64,000 nt of DNA from the NCBI RefSeq assembly GCF_040719375.1, contig NZ_JBFDTP010000002.1, positions 1,426,001 through 1,490,000 on the forward strand, written 5' to 3'. The position numbers were made by a program, and so were the translations under genes. Every line of letters starts with the position of its first letter. Positions within the stretch are counted from its first letter, which is position 1. The stretch comes from Clostridium sp. AN503. Its GTDB lineage: Bacteria > Bacillota > Clostridia > Lachnospirales > Lachnospiraceae. The notes beneath the pieces were generated by a model. The model saw only the letters and a list, made by a program, of their open reading frames with translations, was not told where the DNA came from and ran no database searches. Positions 1 to 7,547 of this stretch are shown here, one piece after another.

Positions 1-1
1 G

Positions 2-655
2 TTTCTCCAGAGCAAAAACCTGAATGTGGAAGTGATCGAGGAAGAAAACGAGACTATAGAAAAGAACAAAGTAATAAGATATGAACCGGAACGGGTGCCG
101 GAAGGCGGGACAGTGAAGCTGTACATCAGCAGCGGTCCTCACGTGGATCTGGCAGCTGTGCCTTATATCATCGGCAGTACGGAGGAGGATGCGATCGCAC
201 TCCTGGTAGAAGCGGGGCTGTCGTCGGGAAGCGCGACCACGGAGCCGAGTGATACGGTTGAAAAGGGGCATGTGATCAGTCAGAGCATTGGTTCCGGAAC
301 CCAGATCGAGCTGGGCGGAAAAGTGGATTATGTGGTCAGCAGCGGCCCGGAGATCCACAACCAGCGTTATGTGGCATCTATCAATGAGGTATATGATCTG
401 AGCAATCTGATCGGTCCGGGAGCGGGGACGTCCAGCGTTACCGTGCTGATCCGCCTGCGCCAGGGGCCTGATGAGAATCCGATCTATAAGGTCCTGACCC
501 AGACAACTCCAGTCAAAGGAGACGTGCTTTTGCCGGTCAGCTATACCAGCATTGAGAGCCAGGATGGAACCGATGAGGGAAGGCTGGAGATCGTGGATGT
601 GAATTCCGGCGATATTATCAAGACATATCCGCTGACCTTTTTCCCGATGGATTAA
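2..655 (+). CDS. prkC: PASTA-domain Ser/Thr protein kinase, C-terminal part (left-truncated)
   Basis: An open frame runs in from the left edge, so only the extracytoplasmic C-terminus is present; a GTG at 26 is probably internal. The visible part carries the end of one PASTA repeat, whose YISSGP ending is typical, then a full PASTA repeat starting at VPYIIGSTEEDAI and closing with VVSSGPE, and a roughly 95-residue C-terminal domain. PASTA repeats bind muropeptides or lipid II, and in PrkC/Stk1 they signal to a cytoplasmic Hanks-type kinase through one membrane helix. The kinase and membrane segment lie outside the window, so the name rests on the PASTA repeats and on the downstream order rsgA-rpe-thiN, which in Firmicutes follows prpC-prkC. 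A penicillin-binding protein with PASTA repeats is the alternative, but it does not fit this neighbourhood. Confidence 0.85.
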   Translation, partial: FLQSKNLNVEVIEEENETIEKNKVIRYEPERVPEGGTVKLYISSGPHVDLAAVPYIIGSTEEDAIALLVEAGLSSGSATTEPSDTVEKGHVISQSIGSGTQIELGGKVDYVVSSGPEIHNQRYVASINEVYDLSNLIGPGAGTSSVTVLIRLRQGPDENPIYKVLTQTTPVKGDVLLPVSYTSIESQDGTDEGRLEIVDVNSGDIIKTYPLTFFPMD

Positions 656-669
656 CAGGTAGGAAGAGA

Positions 670-1551
670 ATGACAGGAAAGATTATTAAAGGAATCGCAG
701 GTTTTTATTATGTTCATGACGGGCGGGAGAGGGTATACGCCTGTAAGGCAAAAGGGATATTCCGGAACCGGGGGATCAAGCCGGCAGTGGGAGATAATGT
801 GGCATTTACTGTGCTTGATGAGGCAGATGGGGAAGGGAATATCGATGAGATACTGCCCCGGAAAAATGTGCTGGTCCGTCCGGCCTCGGCCAATGTGGAT
901 CAGGCTCTGGTGGTGTTTGCCATCACCCAGCCGGAACCGAACTTAAATCTCCTGGACCGGTTTCTGATCATGATGATGGCACAGGATATCCCGGTGACCA
1001 TCTGCTTTAACAAGATTGATTTAAGCGGAGGAGAGAAACAGGAAAAGTATCGTTTGATCTATGAGCGGGCCGGATATCCGGTCATGTTCACCAGTGCATA
1101 TGAGGATTCGGGGATGGAGCAGATCCGCAGCTTCCTGCGGGGAAAGACCACGATCCTGGCGGGGCCATCCGGGGTAGGGAAATCGTCTCTGACCAATATC
1201 CTTCAGCCGGAGGCAGCTATGGAAACCGGAAGCATCAGTGAAAAGATCAAACGTGGAAAACACACCACCCGCCATGCAGAGCTGTTCTGTGTGGAAGAGG
1301 ACACTTATCTGATGGATACGCCGGGGTTCAGCTCCATGTATTTAGAAGAGATAGAGGCGGGGCAGCTGAAATACTATTTTCCGGAATTCGAGCCGTTTGA
1401 GGCGGACTGCAGGTTCCTTGCGGACTGTGTCCATATCGGGGAGCCGGTCTGCGGCGTAAAAGCCGCCCTGGAGCGGGGGGAGATCGACGTCAGCAGGTAT
1501 GAGAATTACCGGATGCTTTATCAGGAATTAAAGGAACGGAAAAAGTACTGA
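670..1551 (+). CDS. rsgA: Ribosome small-subunit-dependent GTPase A
   Basis: RsgA (YloQ/YjeQ) is a circularly permuted GTPase that checks late 30S maturation. The 293-residue protein shows the expected order: an N-terminal OB-fold, the G4 motif NKID at 114-117 placed before the P-loop GPSGVGKSS at 165-173, the G3 motif DTPG at 216-219, and a C-terminal zinc site made by C247, C253, H255 and C261. The HTT at 198-200 fits the switch I region. It starts 14 bases after the kinase stop with an upstream GGAAGAG, so translation within one operon is likely. Length and all catalytic motifs are normal for the family. Confidence 0.97.
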   Translation: MTGKIIKGIAGFYYVHDGRERVYACKAKGIFRNRGIKPAVGDNVAFTVLDEADGEGNIDEILPRKNVLVRPASANVDQALVVFAITQPEPNLNLLDRFLIMMMAQDIPVTICFNKIDLSGGEKQEKYRLIYERAGYPVMFTSAYEDSGMEQIRSFLRGKTTILAGPSGVGKSSLTNILQPEAAMETGSISEKIKRGKHTTRHAELFCVEEDTYLMDTPGFSSMYLEEIEAGQLKYYFPEFEPFEADCRFLADCVHIGEPVCGVKAALERGEIDVSRYENYRMLYQELKERKKY

Positions 1552-1569
1552 TCGAAGGGAGAACAGGAG

Positions 1570-2232
1570 ATGTATATATTGGCACCGTCAATTCTGGCGG
1601 CAGATTTTAAAAAGCTTGGTCAGGAGGTGGAACTGGCGGCCCGCGAGGGCGCGCAGTATATCCATATCGATGTGATGGACGGGATGTATGTGCCGAGTAT
1701 TTCTCTCGGTATGCCGGTGATCCAGAGTATCCGTCCCTGCACGGACCATTTCTTTGATGTGCATATGATGGTGGAAGAGCCGGCCCGCTATGCGGAGGAT
1801 ATGAAGAAGGCGGGGGCAGATTTACTGTGCGTCCACCAGGAGGCATGCCGTCATCTGGACAGGACCTTAAGTCTTATAAAGAGTCTGGGGATGAAAGCCG
1901 GCGTGGCGCTGAACCCTGCGACCCCGGTGGAAACTCTGGACTGTATCCTGGACCAGGTGGACATGGTGCTTCTCATGACTGTGAATCCGGGCTTTGGGGG
2001 ACAGAAATTCATTCCATATACGTTGGAAAAGATACGCAGGCTGCGCAGTATGCTTGATGAGCGTGGATTGGATACAGATATTGAGGTGGACGGCGGCATC
2101 AGTCTTTTAAATGTGAGGGAAGTCATGGATGCGGGAGCTAATGTGATCGTGGCAGGATCGGCGGTGTACGGCGGCGATACGGCAGCTAATATCCGGGCAT
2201 TTTTAAAGATATTTGAGGAAGCGGAAAAATGA
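1570..2232 (+). CDS. rpe: Ribulose-phosphate 3-epimerase
   Basis: The enzyme interconverts D-ribulose 5-phosphate and D-xylulose 5-phosphate in the pentose phosphate pathway. The 220-residue TIM barrel has the metal ligands expected of the family: H32 and D34 in the HIDVMDG motif, H65 in FFDVHMMV and D174 in EVDGGI. The phosphate-binding loop NPGFGGQ is at about 139-145. A GGAGA site precedes the ATG. It follows rsgA by 18 bases and overlaps thiN by four bases (ATGA), so the three genes are very likely cotranscribed and translationally coupled. Confidence 0.97.
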   Translation: MYILAPSILAADFKKLGQEVELAAREGAQYIHIDVMDGMYVPSISLGMPVIQSIRPCTDHFFDVHMMVEEPARYAEDMKKAGADLLCVHQEACRHLDRTLSLIKSLGMKAGVALNPATPVETLDCILDQVDMVLLMTVNPGFGGQKFIPYTLEKIRRLRSMLDERGLDTDIEVDGGISLLNVREVMDAGANVIVAGSAVYGGDTAANIRAFLKIFEEAEK

Positions 2233-2885
2233 AGACATGCCTGATCGTGACGGGGGGAAAGCTGGATATAGCTTTCGCCCGGTCTTTTTTAGAAAAAGAA
2301 AAATTTGACAGGGTGATCGCTGTGGATGCAGGACTGGAGGCGGTGGACGCCCTGGGCCTTGTACCGGACTATGTGGTGGGGGATTTTGATACAGTGTCCG
2401 GCCCTGTGGTGGAGCGCTACCGGAAGCTGCCTTTTATTGTGTGGGAGCAGCATAAGCCGGAGAAGAATGAGACAGACACGGAACTGGCGCGGAGCCGGGC
2501 GCTGACTTTAGGCTGCGGCAGGATCGTATTCCTGGGAGCCACAGGCGGGCGTTTGGATCACATGCTGGGCAATCTCCACGCTCTGTATGCCTGCATGGAG
2601 AGTGGCATCGAGGCGTATCTGATCGATCCGCAGAACCGTATTTCTTTGCTGGATGAGGGAAAAACCTTCTATAAAACTTCCCTGTGGGGGAAATATATAT
2701 CGTTTTTGCCCTATACAGAGGAGGTGAAGGGAATCACTCTGACAGGTTTTAAGTATCCACTCTGTAAAAAGGATATCCGAAGAGGACAGGAGGTCGGACT
2801 GTGTATCAGCAATGAGCTGGCGCGGGAGACTGCCGTTCTGGAATTTGATGAGGGAATCCTGATCTGCGTTGAGTCCTGTGATTGA
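2229..2885 (+). CDS. thiN: Thiamine pyrophosphokinase (thiamine diphosphokinase)
   Basis: It transfers pyrophosphate from ATP to thiamine to give thiamine diphosphate. The 218-residue sequence has the family signatures GDFDT at 51-55, the acidic ETDTE around 81-85 and the GATGGRLDH loop at 103-111. The C-terminal half is the beta-barrel that completes the thiamine site. The start overlaps the rpe stop in an ATGA, which fixes it. The order rpe-thiN at the end of the prkC operon is the same as in Bacillus subtilis (yloQ-rpe-yloS). Confidence 0.95.
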   Translation: MKTCLIVTGGKLDIAFARSFLEKEKFDRVIAVDAGLEAVDALGLVPDYVVGDFDTVSGPVVERYRKLPFIVWEQHKPEKNETDTELARSRALTLGCGRIVFLGATGGRLDHMLGNLHALYACMESGIEAYLIDPQNRISLLDEGKTFYKTSLWGKYISFLPYTEEVKGITLTGFKYPLCKKDIRRGQEVGLCISNELARETAVLEFDEGILICVESCD

Positions 2886-2982
2886 CAAGACTGGACTGGT
2901 TAAAAAGTGATAAACTGGATATTTTAAACAAACCACTTCTGAGTTACACTGAATGCAGCTTAAAAAAGAGGAGTGGTAGATT

Positions 2983-3573
2983 ATGGAAAACAGAACTGGG
3001 AAGCAAACTTACAGACTGGCGATGGCGGGACTGATGGCTGCGCTTTGCTATGTGGGATATGCATTTCTTCCGGCACTCAGCGCCGATGGGACAAAGATTC
3101 ATTTTGGAAATGCATTTGTGGTATTAGGCGCTTACCTGCTGGGCGGCCCATATGGAGGCCTTGCGGGAGCCGTTGGCCTGACGGCTGCGGACCTGGTGGG
3201 CGGATATGCGTCTTCAGCGCCGCGGACTTTTATCACAAAACTGCTGATCGGCCTGGTCACAGGGCTGGTGGCGCATAAGCTGGGGCATTTGAGCGAGCAG
3301 AAGGAGCCAAAGAAGATCCTTCAGTGGACCGTGCTTGGAGCAGTTGCAGGGCTTGGGTTTAACTGCGTGTTTGAACCGGTCTTGAAGTATTTCTGGTATA
3401 CAGTCCTGATCCCCAATTCAGACAAAGCGGCAAGTGCGATCAAGGCCCTGGTTGCCCTGACCAGCTACACCACTGTGCTGAATGCGGTCACAAACAGCAT
3501 CGTTGCGGTAGTCCTGTACAGCGCGCTGCGTCCTGCGCTGAAGCGGGCCGGGATGCTTTTTTCAGTAAAATAG
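2983..3573 (+). CDS. ECF-type vitamin transporter S component
   Basis: This is a 196-residue integral membrane protein with about six hydrophobic segments, beginning near residue 14. The segment starting IHFGNAFVVLGAYLLGGPYG and the following GGLAGAVGLTAADLVGGYA is the pattern seen in substrate-specific S subunits of energy-coupling factor importers. S components bind a vitamin or precursor and borrow the shared EcfA-EcfA'-EcfT module, which is not in this window. The substrate cannot be read from sequence. Its place directly after thiN makes thiamine or a thiamine precursor a guess, but it does not look like ThiT. The start has a strong AAAGAGGAG site. A TTGACA lies at 2882-2887, but no well-spaced -10 follows it, so cotranscription with thiN is possible. 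Confidence 0.85.
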   Translation: MENRTGKQTYRLAMAGLMAALCYVGYAFLPALSADGTKIHFGNAFVVLGAYLLGGPYGGLAGAVGLTAADLVGGYASSAPRTFITKLLIGLVTGLVAHKLGHLSEQKEPKKILQWTVLGAVAGLGFNCVFEPVLKYFWYTVLIPNSDKAASAIKALVALTSYTTVLNAVTNSIVAVVLYSALRPALKRAGMLFSVK

Positions 3574-3612
3574 AAAAGGGGCTTTCATTTGCCGGATATT
3601 TATAGTATAATT

Positions 3613-3645
3613 GTGCACAGATTCCAGGGAAACTGTGCACTTTTT
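3613..3645 (+). terminator. Hairpin with T-run between the ECF gene and serS
   Basis: GTGCACAG at 3613-3620 pairs perfectly with CTGTGCAC at 3633-3640 around a 12-nt loop, and TTTTT follows at 3641-3645. This is the shape of an intrinsic terminator for the ECF gene. A TATAAT at 3606-3611 directly precedes the stem and could be the serS -10 element, in which case serS transcripts would begin inside the hairpin and escape it. Confidence 0.7.
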
Positions 3646-3680
3646 GTGCGGAAAATTCCTTAAAATACAGGAGGAAGACC

Positions 3681-4970
3681 ATGTTAGATTTAAAGTTTGT
3701 CCGTGAGAACCCGGACATCGTGAAGAAAAATATCGAGAATAAATTTCAGTTTGACAAGCTGCCGCTGGTGGATGAAGTGATTGATCTGGATGCGAAGAAC
3801 CGCGCTGCCAAGGCGGAGGGCGACAATATCCGGGCGCAGCGGAATAAACTGTCCAAGCAGATCGGACAGCTCATGGCCCAGGGCAAGAAAGAGGAAGCAG
3901 AGGCGGTCAAGGCCCAGGTTGCAGCCAACGCCAGCCGTCTGGCAGAGCTGGAAGTGTTAGAGGCAGAGCTTAATGACAAGGTCACGAAGATCATGATGAC
4001 CATCCCCAACATCATCGACCCCAGCGTTCCGATCGGCAAGGACGACAGCGAGAATGTGGAGATCCAGAAGTATGGCGATCCGGTGGTCCCGGATTTTGAG
4101 ATCCCATACCATACAGATATCATGAAGACCTTTGACGGCATCGATCTTGATGCGGCAGGCAAGGTGGCAGGCAACGGCTTTTATTACCTGATGGGGGATA
4201 TTGCAAGGCTGCACTCCTCCGTGATCTCCTATGCCCGTGATTTCATGATCGACCGTGGATTCACCTACTGCGTGCCGCCGTTTATGATCCGCAGCAATGT
4301 GGTGACCGGCGTAATGTCCTTTGCAGAGATGGACGCCATGATGTACAAGATCGAGGGCGAGGATCTGTACTTGATCGGTACCAGTGAGCATTCCATGATC
4401 GGTAAGTTTATTGATACGACGATCCAGGAAGGAGACCTTCCCAAGACACTGACCAGCTACTCTCCGTGCTTCCGCAAGGAGAAGGGCGCCCATGGCATTG
4501 AGGAACGCGGCGTTTACCGCATCCATCAGTTTGAAAAGCAGGAGATGATCGTAGTCTGCAAGCCGGAGGATTCCATGCTGTGGTATGATAAGCTGTGGCA
4601 GAACACGGTGGATCTGTTCCGGTCCTTAGATATCCCGGTACGCACTCTGGAGTGCTGTTCTGGTGATCTGGCGGACTTGAAGGTGAAGTCTTGTGACGTT
4701 GAGGCATGGTCCCCGCGCCAGAAGAAGTATTTTGAGGTGGGTTCCTGTTCTAATCTGGGAGATGCCCAGGCGCGCCGTTTGAAGATCCGCGTGGACGGCG
4801 GGGAGAATGGAAGGTATTTTGCCCATACGCTTAACAACACGGTTGTGGCTCCGCCGCGGATGCTGATCGCGTTTTTGGAGAACAATCTTCAGGCGGACGG
4901 GACCGTGAGGATCCCGGAGGCGCTGCGTCCGTATATGGGCGGGATGGAAGCGATGGTTCCGCGTAAGTAG
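3681..4970 (+). CDS. serS: Seryl-tRNA synthetase
   Basis: This class II synthetase charges tRNA-Ser and also supplies Ser-tRNA-Sec where selenocysteine is used. The 429 residues comprise the N-terminal antiparallel coiled-coil arm (about 1-110), which contacts the long variable arm of tRNA-Ser, and a C-terminal catalytic core. Motif 2 is visible as CFRKEKGAHG with the following RIHQFEK. Motif 3 is visible as TVVAPPRMLIAFLE with GTVRIPEALRPYMGG close to the end. An AGGAGGAA site precedes the ATG by eight bases. The 107-bp leader is too short for a T-box and contains only the terminator-like hairpin described above. The palindrome at 4986 begins 15 bases after the stop. Confidence 0.97.
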   Translation: MLDLKFVRENPDIVKKNIENKFQFDKLPLVDEVIDLDAKNRAAKAEGDNIRAQRNKLSKQIGQLMAQGKKEEAEAVKAQVAANASRLAELEVLEAELNDKVTKIMMTIPNIIDPSVPIGKDDSENVEIQKYGDPVVPDFEIPYHTDIMKTFDGIDLDAAGKVAGNGFYYLMGDIARLHSSVISYARDFMIDRGFTYCVPPFMIRSNVVTGVMSFAEMDAMMYKIEGEDLYLIGTSEHSMIGKFIDTTIQEGDLPKTLTSYSPCFRKEKGAHGIEERGVYRIHQFEKQEMIVVCKPEDSMLWYDKLWQNTVDLFRSLDIPVRTLECCSGDLADLKVKSCDVEAWSPRQKKYFEVGSCSNLGDAQARRLKIRVDGGENGRYFAHTLNNTVVAPPRMLIAFLENNLQADGTVRIPEALRPYMGGMEAMVPRK

Positions 4971-4985
4971 GCTGCGGGGGGAAAC

Positions 4986-5256
4986 GTCCGGAAATGGGCG
5001 CAGGGAATGCAAAAAAGGTGCGATGGCTGTTTGTCGTCGGCGGGGAATCCTAACCTTCCGCCAGCGCCAATCATGTGGGACCGGTGACAGTCGATGAGAA
5101 CTCCTGATGGACTTCTCATCTCCGGTCGCCTTTCCGCCTGACGTTGTGCGTCAGGCGGAACCCTCATGATTGGCACTGGCGGAAGCTAAGGATTCCCAGG
5201 CCTCCGCAAGACGCCATCGCACTCTTTTTTTGCATTCCCTGCGCCCATTTCCGGAC
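4986..5256. repeat. 271-nt near-perfect palindrome with internal hairpins (element A)
   Basis: Bases 4986-5016 are a perfect 31-bp inverted match to 5226-5256. The stem resumes with nine perfect pairs (5019-5027 with 5213-5221) and then about 31 pairs with four mismatches (5045-5075 with 5164-5194). The apex contains two more hairpins. One is 5079-5084 with 5122-5127, enclosing 5093-5100 with 5113-5120. The other is a perfect 12-bp stem, 5132-5143 with 5149-5160. The whole therefore folds as a long stem ending in a three-way junction. It sits between the stops of the convergent genes serS and the MBL gene. Pairing is seen directly. Whether it acts as a terminator, a structured RNA or a miniature palindromic mobile element is not decided by sequence. 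Confidence 0.9.
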
Positions 5257-5297
5257 TGTGCCCTGGCGGCCGCTGGGGAGAAGAGCAAGAGCGGTTA

Positions 5298-6131
5298 TTA
5301 TAGAATGATTTCCATGCCGTCATAGGCAAATGATATATTGTCTAAGGTTTTTTCTAATTGCTGGTAGTAGGCGTAGGATTTGGCCCAGTATTCATCGATG
5401 TGTGTGACGATTATGCGGTGTATCCTGTATGTGCGCCTGATTTCTATTATTTCGTCTAAGGTGAACATGTCATCTTTAAATGGAGCTGATTCCAGAGTGG
5501 AACCGTCTTTGAGTATGCCATTATCTGACACAAGGCCGATGATTAAAATATCTGCATCGTAGTATAATTCGTTGGGGATGAAGGGTTTTACATCACAGCA
5601 GGCGTAGATGACTTTTTTTGTTCCTTCTGTTATGACGTAAAAGGTCATGTTACCGCGATGGGTTTTGTTGTTTACCAGATGCAGTTCGATTGGTCCGATC
5701 TGAAAGTGGTTTGTTTTGTTGAGAGTAATGCATTGAAGGATATCTTCATAATAGTGCAGGCCATCACCGTTCCAGGCGTTGATATCGTCTATGACCTCGG
5801 GAAGTGCGATGAATGGGATGGGGGTGCCTTTGTCGGTGATGCAGTCGTAGCCTAAAGGCTCTACAATGCGCATGCCTCTTGTGTGGTCAGGGTCTTTATG
5901 GGAAATGGAAAGATATTGGATATCGGTGATGCCCTGCCGGTCACATGCTACGGCGATGTCTTCTGGTGTGTCTATGAGCATCTTGATGTCTTCAATATAA
6001 AGGCTTGGGCCCAGTCGTTCGTAGCGGCCCCGTTTGATTCGGGCTTCCTCGCAGATGGGACATTTGCAAAATGGGTTGGGGATCAGAAACATTCCGCCGC
6101 TCCCGACAATTTTTAACTTCATCTTTTTCAC
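5298..6131 (-). CDS. PhnP-like MBL-fold metallo-hydrolase
   Basis: A 277-residue metallo-beta-lactamase-fold protein. The N-terminus has GSGGMFLIPNP followed by C22-x-C24-x2-C27, the structural zinc cluster seen in PhnP-type phosphodiesterases. The catalytic motif reads H78-K-D80-P-D82-H83, so the second histidine of the usual HxHxDH is an aspartate. Later candidate metal ligands are the His in NNKTHRGN, the Asp in ACCDVKP and the His in VTHIDEYW. PhnP hydrolyses cyclic ribose phosphates, but the substrate here is unknown. It lies 14 bases downstream of a TetR gene on the same strand and is probably controlled by it. Nothing else shares the transcript. Its stop is 41 bases from element A. Confidence 0.8.
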   Translation of the reverse strand: MKKMKLKIVGSGGMFLIPNPFCKCPICEEARIKRGRYERLGPSLYIEDIKMLIDTPEDIAVACDRQGITDIQYLSISHKDPDHTRGMRIVEPLGYDCITDKGTPIPFIALPEVIDDINAWNGDGLHYYEDILQCITLNKTNHFQIGPIELHLVNNKTHRGNMTFYVITEGTKKVIYACCDVKPFIPNELYYDADILIIGLVSDNGILKDGSTLESAPFKDDMFTLDEIIEIRRTYRIHRIIVTHIDEYWAKSYAYYQQLEKTLDNISFAYDGMEIIL

Positions 6132-6145
6132 CCCGTAATATTGTA

Positions 6146-6724
6146 TTATTTTACTAACATGGTTCTGATCTGGTTGATCATGCCGATGGGTATCTGATCG
6201 TCGTCCAGAGGCATGATACTGTTTAGCATTCTTACGCCCTGGTAAGAGAAAAGCAGCAAATCCACAACGGCATGGATATTGACCGGATGGAATTCGCCGT
6301 TTTCAATGCCATACTGGATCAGAGCGGACAGCATAGTTTTAGAATGGTAATATTGCTTCAGCATAGCATTGTTGTCTGATTGCGGTATGCTACTGTAAAA
6401 CTCGTAGAAAGCAAGTCCTAACGAGCCGCTCCTGTCGAGCATTTCGCACTGGTAGCGGGCTAATAACCCATCCAGGATAAAGGTCGCCGAGAGGCCATGT
6501 TCTATCTTTTCGGTAACTTCGTTTTTTATACCTGACATGATTTCATTTATGATATCGGCAAAAATCTGCCGGGTACTTCCATAGTGCATATACAGCCCGC
6601 CCCGGCTTAGTCCGGTTGCCTCACAAATATCTTTCATTGTAACGTCTTTAAACCCTTTTTCTACAAATAGTGCAAGCGCTTTTTGCTGTATTGCCGCTTT
6701 TGTTAAATCCCCTTTTTTGCCCAT
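6146..6724 (-). CDS. TetR-family transcriptional repressor
   Basis: The 192 residues begin with a typical TetR DNA-binding domain (about 10-56), including the helix-turn-helix run TMKDICEATGLSRGGLYMHY. The remainder is a helical ligand-binding domain with no recognisable specificity. It is the first gene of a two-gene unit with the PhnP-like hydrolase. The promoter upstream carries a perfect palindrome exactly filling the -35/-10 spacer and a second half-matching copy just after the start of transcription, which strongly suggests autorepression. The effector is unknown. Confidence 0.93.
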   Translation of the reverse strand: MGKKGDLTKAAIQQKALALFVEKGFKDVTMKDICEATGLSRGGLYMHYGSTRQIFADIINEIMSGIKNEVTEKIEHGLSATFILDGLLARYQCEMLDRSGSLGLAFYEFYSSIPQSDNNAMLKQYYHSKTMLSALIQYGIENGEFHPVNIHAVVDLLLFSYQGVRMLNSIMPLDDDQIPIGMINQIRTMLVK

Positions 6725-6753
6725 AGCATTGTCCTTTGATGTTGATGATTTCC

Positions 6754-6803
6754 GACATGAGTGTCTGCCTTTTTAATATACGACACTAGTGTCGGAAAGT
6801 CAA
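6754..6803 (-). promoter_or_regulatory. TetR promoter with two operators of the form GACA-N4-TGTC
   Basis: On the minus strand a TTGACT (6798-6803) and a TATATT (6775-6780) are separated by exactly 17 bases. The spacer contains the perfect 14-bp palindrome CGACACTAGTGTCG (6781-6794). A second site, GACATGAGTGTC (6754-6765), lies 28 bp away, centre to centre, just downstream of the likely transcription start. Both sites share GACA-N4-TGTC. This is a typical layout for a self-repressing TetR gene. Confidence 0.85.
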
Positions 6804-7100
6804 TGAGAAAATGAAGGATCAGGTATCTTTTGTCAACTGTAAATGAAATAATTAGGGGGGAGATATTGCATACGGATCTGCCTGTTTCATTTTACCAGAC
6901 TGGATGGTCGGTCACAAGTTTTCTGGTAAAATCGGTAGGACATTAGTGGCCTGGCGAAATTTGGGGATCATTAACTGGATGTGGCAGTTTGGAACAAAAA
7001 GAGAGCGTTAAATACATACTGGATATTTTTGCAACGGGATAAGCGGAAGGGGGGCATTTGAGGCGTTCATTGAGGATAAAGATAAAAGTTTTTAAACTGC
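6804..7100. other. AT-rich intergenic stretch without a recognisable gene
   Basis: No intact gene is seen. An 11-bp inverted repeat (6889-6899 with 6922-6932, loop 22 nt) is present but has no T-run. Short open fragments in different frames, for example one reading SLEQKESVKYILDIFATG near 6980-7040, look like the upstream remains of the degraded gene that follows. Confidence 0.5.
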
Positions 7101-7413
7101 ATGAGAGAGGGGATGTTCCGAATCTATGAAGTCCAGTTGAAATGTAAAAAAACACTTTCCTGAGATCTACGGAAGCATAGCGTTTGGAGCTTACATTAAA
7201 CCTGAAAACTATTTTTCATCGTATATTTTTCGAACAAATGCACTATTAAAAGCCGCAAAGAAAAATGAACTTACAAAAAGAATAAATTTATACCACCGCA
7301 GGCAATTAGAGAAAAATAATTATCCTATTCAGGGAATAAAAGATTGTCTTTTTGCGTCGCAAGAAGAATGTGAAAAAGAATGCAACGGAAATTGGTATTA
7401 CTATTATAAATAA
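7101..7413 (+). pseudogene. Degraded gene remnant, at least one frameshift
   Basis: An ATG at 7101 opens a frame that reads MREGMFRIYEVQLKCKKTLS and stops at 7163. One base over, a second frame with no start continues from 7159 with PEIYGSIAFGAYIKPENYFS and runs about 83 codons to a TAA at 7411, ending in ECNGNWYYYYK. The two halves join into one protein-like sequence across a +1 shift, and base use is more AT-rich than in the neighbours. I do not recognise the family. It could be a decayed target of the adjacent TetR or debris from a mobile element. Confidence 0.5.
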
Positions 7414-7481
7414 TGCAATATGCTGAGGGAGAGTGCAATGCAGTTGCAGATTTCTAAGTGGTAAAAACCGTTTGGGTAAAA

Positions 7482-7540
7482 TAAAATAATGCTCCTGAGA
7501 ATCCGCAGCTTAAAAATCGTCACTACGGATTTGCAGGAGC
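7482..7540 (-). terminator. Intrinsic terminator of rqcH
   Basis: Bases 7491-7505 (GCTCCTGAGAATCCG) pair with 7526-7540 apart from two positions. Read on the minus strand, the stem is followed by ATTATTTTATTTTA (7477-7490), a U-rich tail. It lies seven bases past the rqcH stop. Confidence 0.75.
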
Positions 7541-7547
7541 GTTTCAG

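Noticed and set aside
2886..2982. A riboswitch before the ECF transporter gene
   Set aside because: Under 100 nt with no conserved TPP, riboflavin or other aptamer elements.
3574..3680. A T-box before serS
   Set aside because: The leader is about 100 nt and lacks the TGG-ACCGCG core and Stem I elements; only a short hairpin is present.
6889..6932. An 11-bp inverted repeat near the degraded gene as a terminator
   Set aside because: Loop of 22 nt and no T-run on either strand, and no intact gene ends there.
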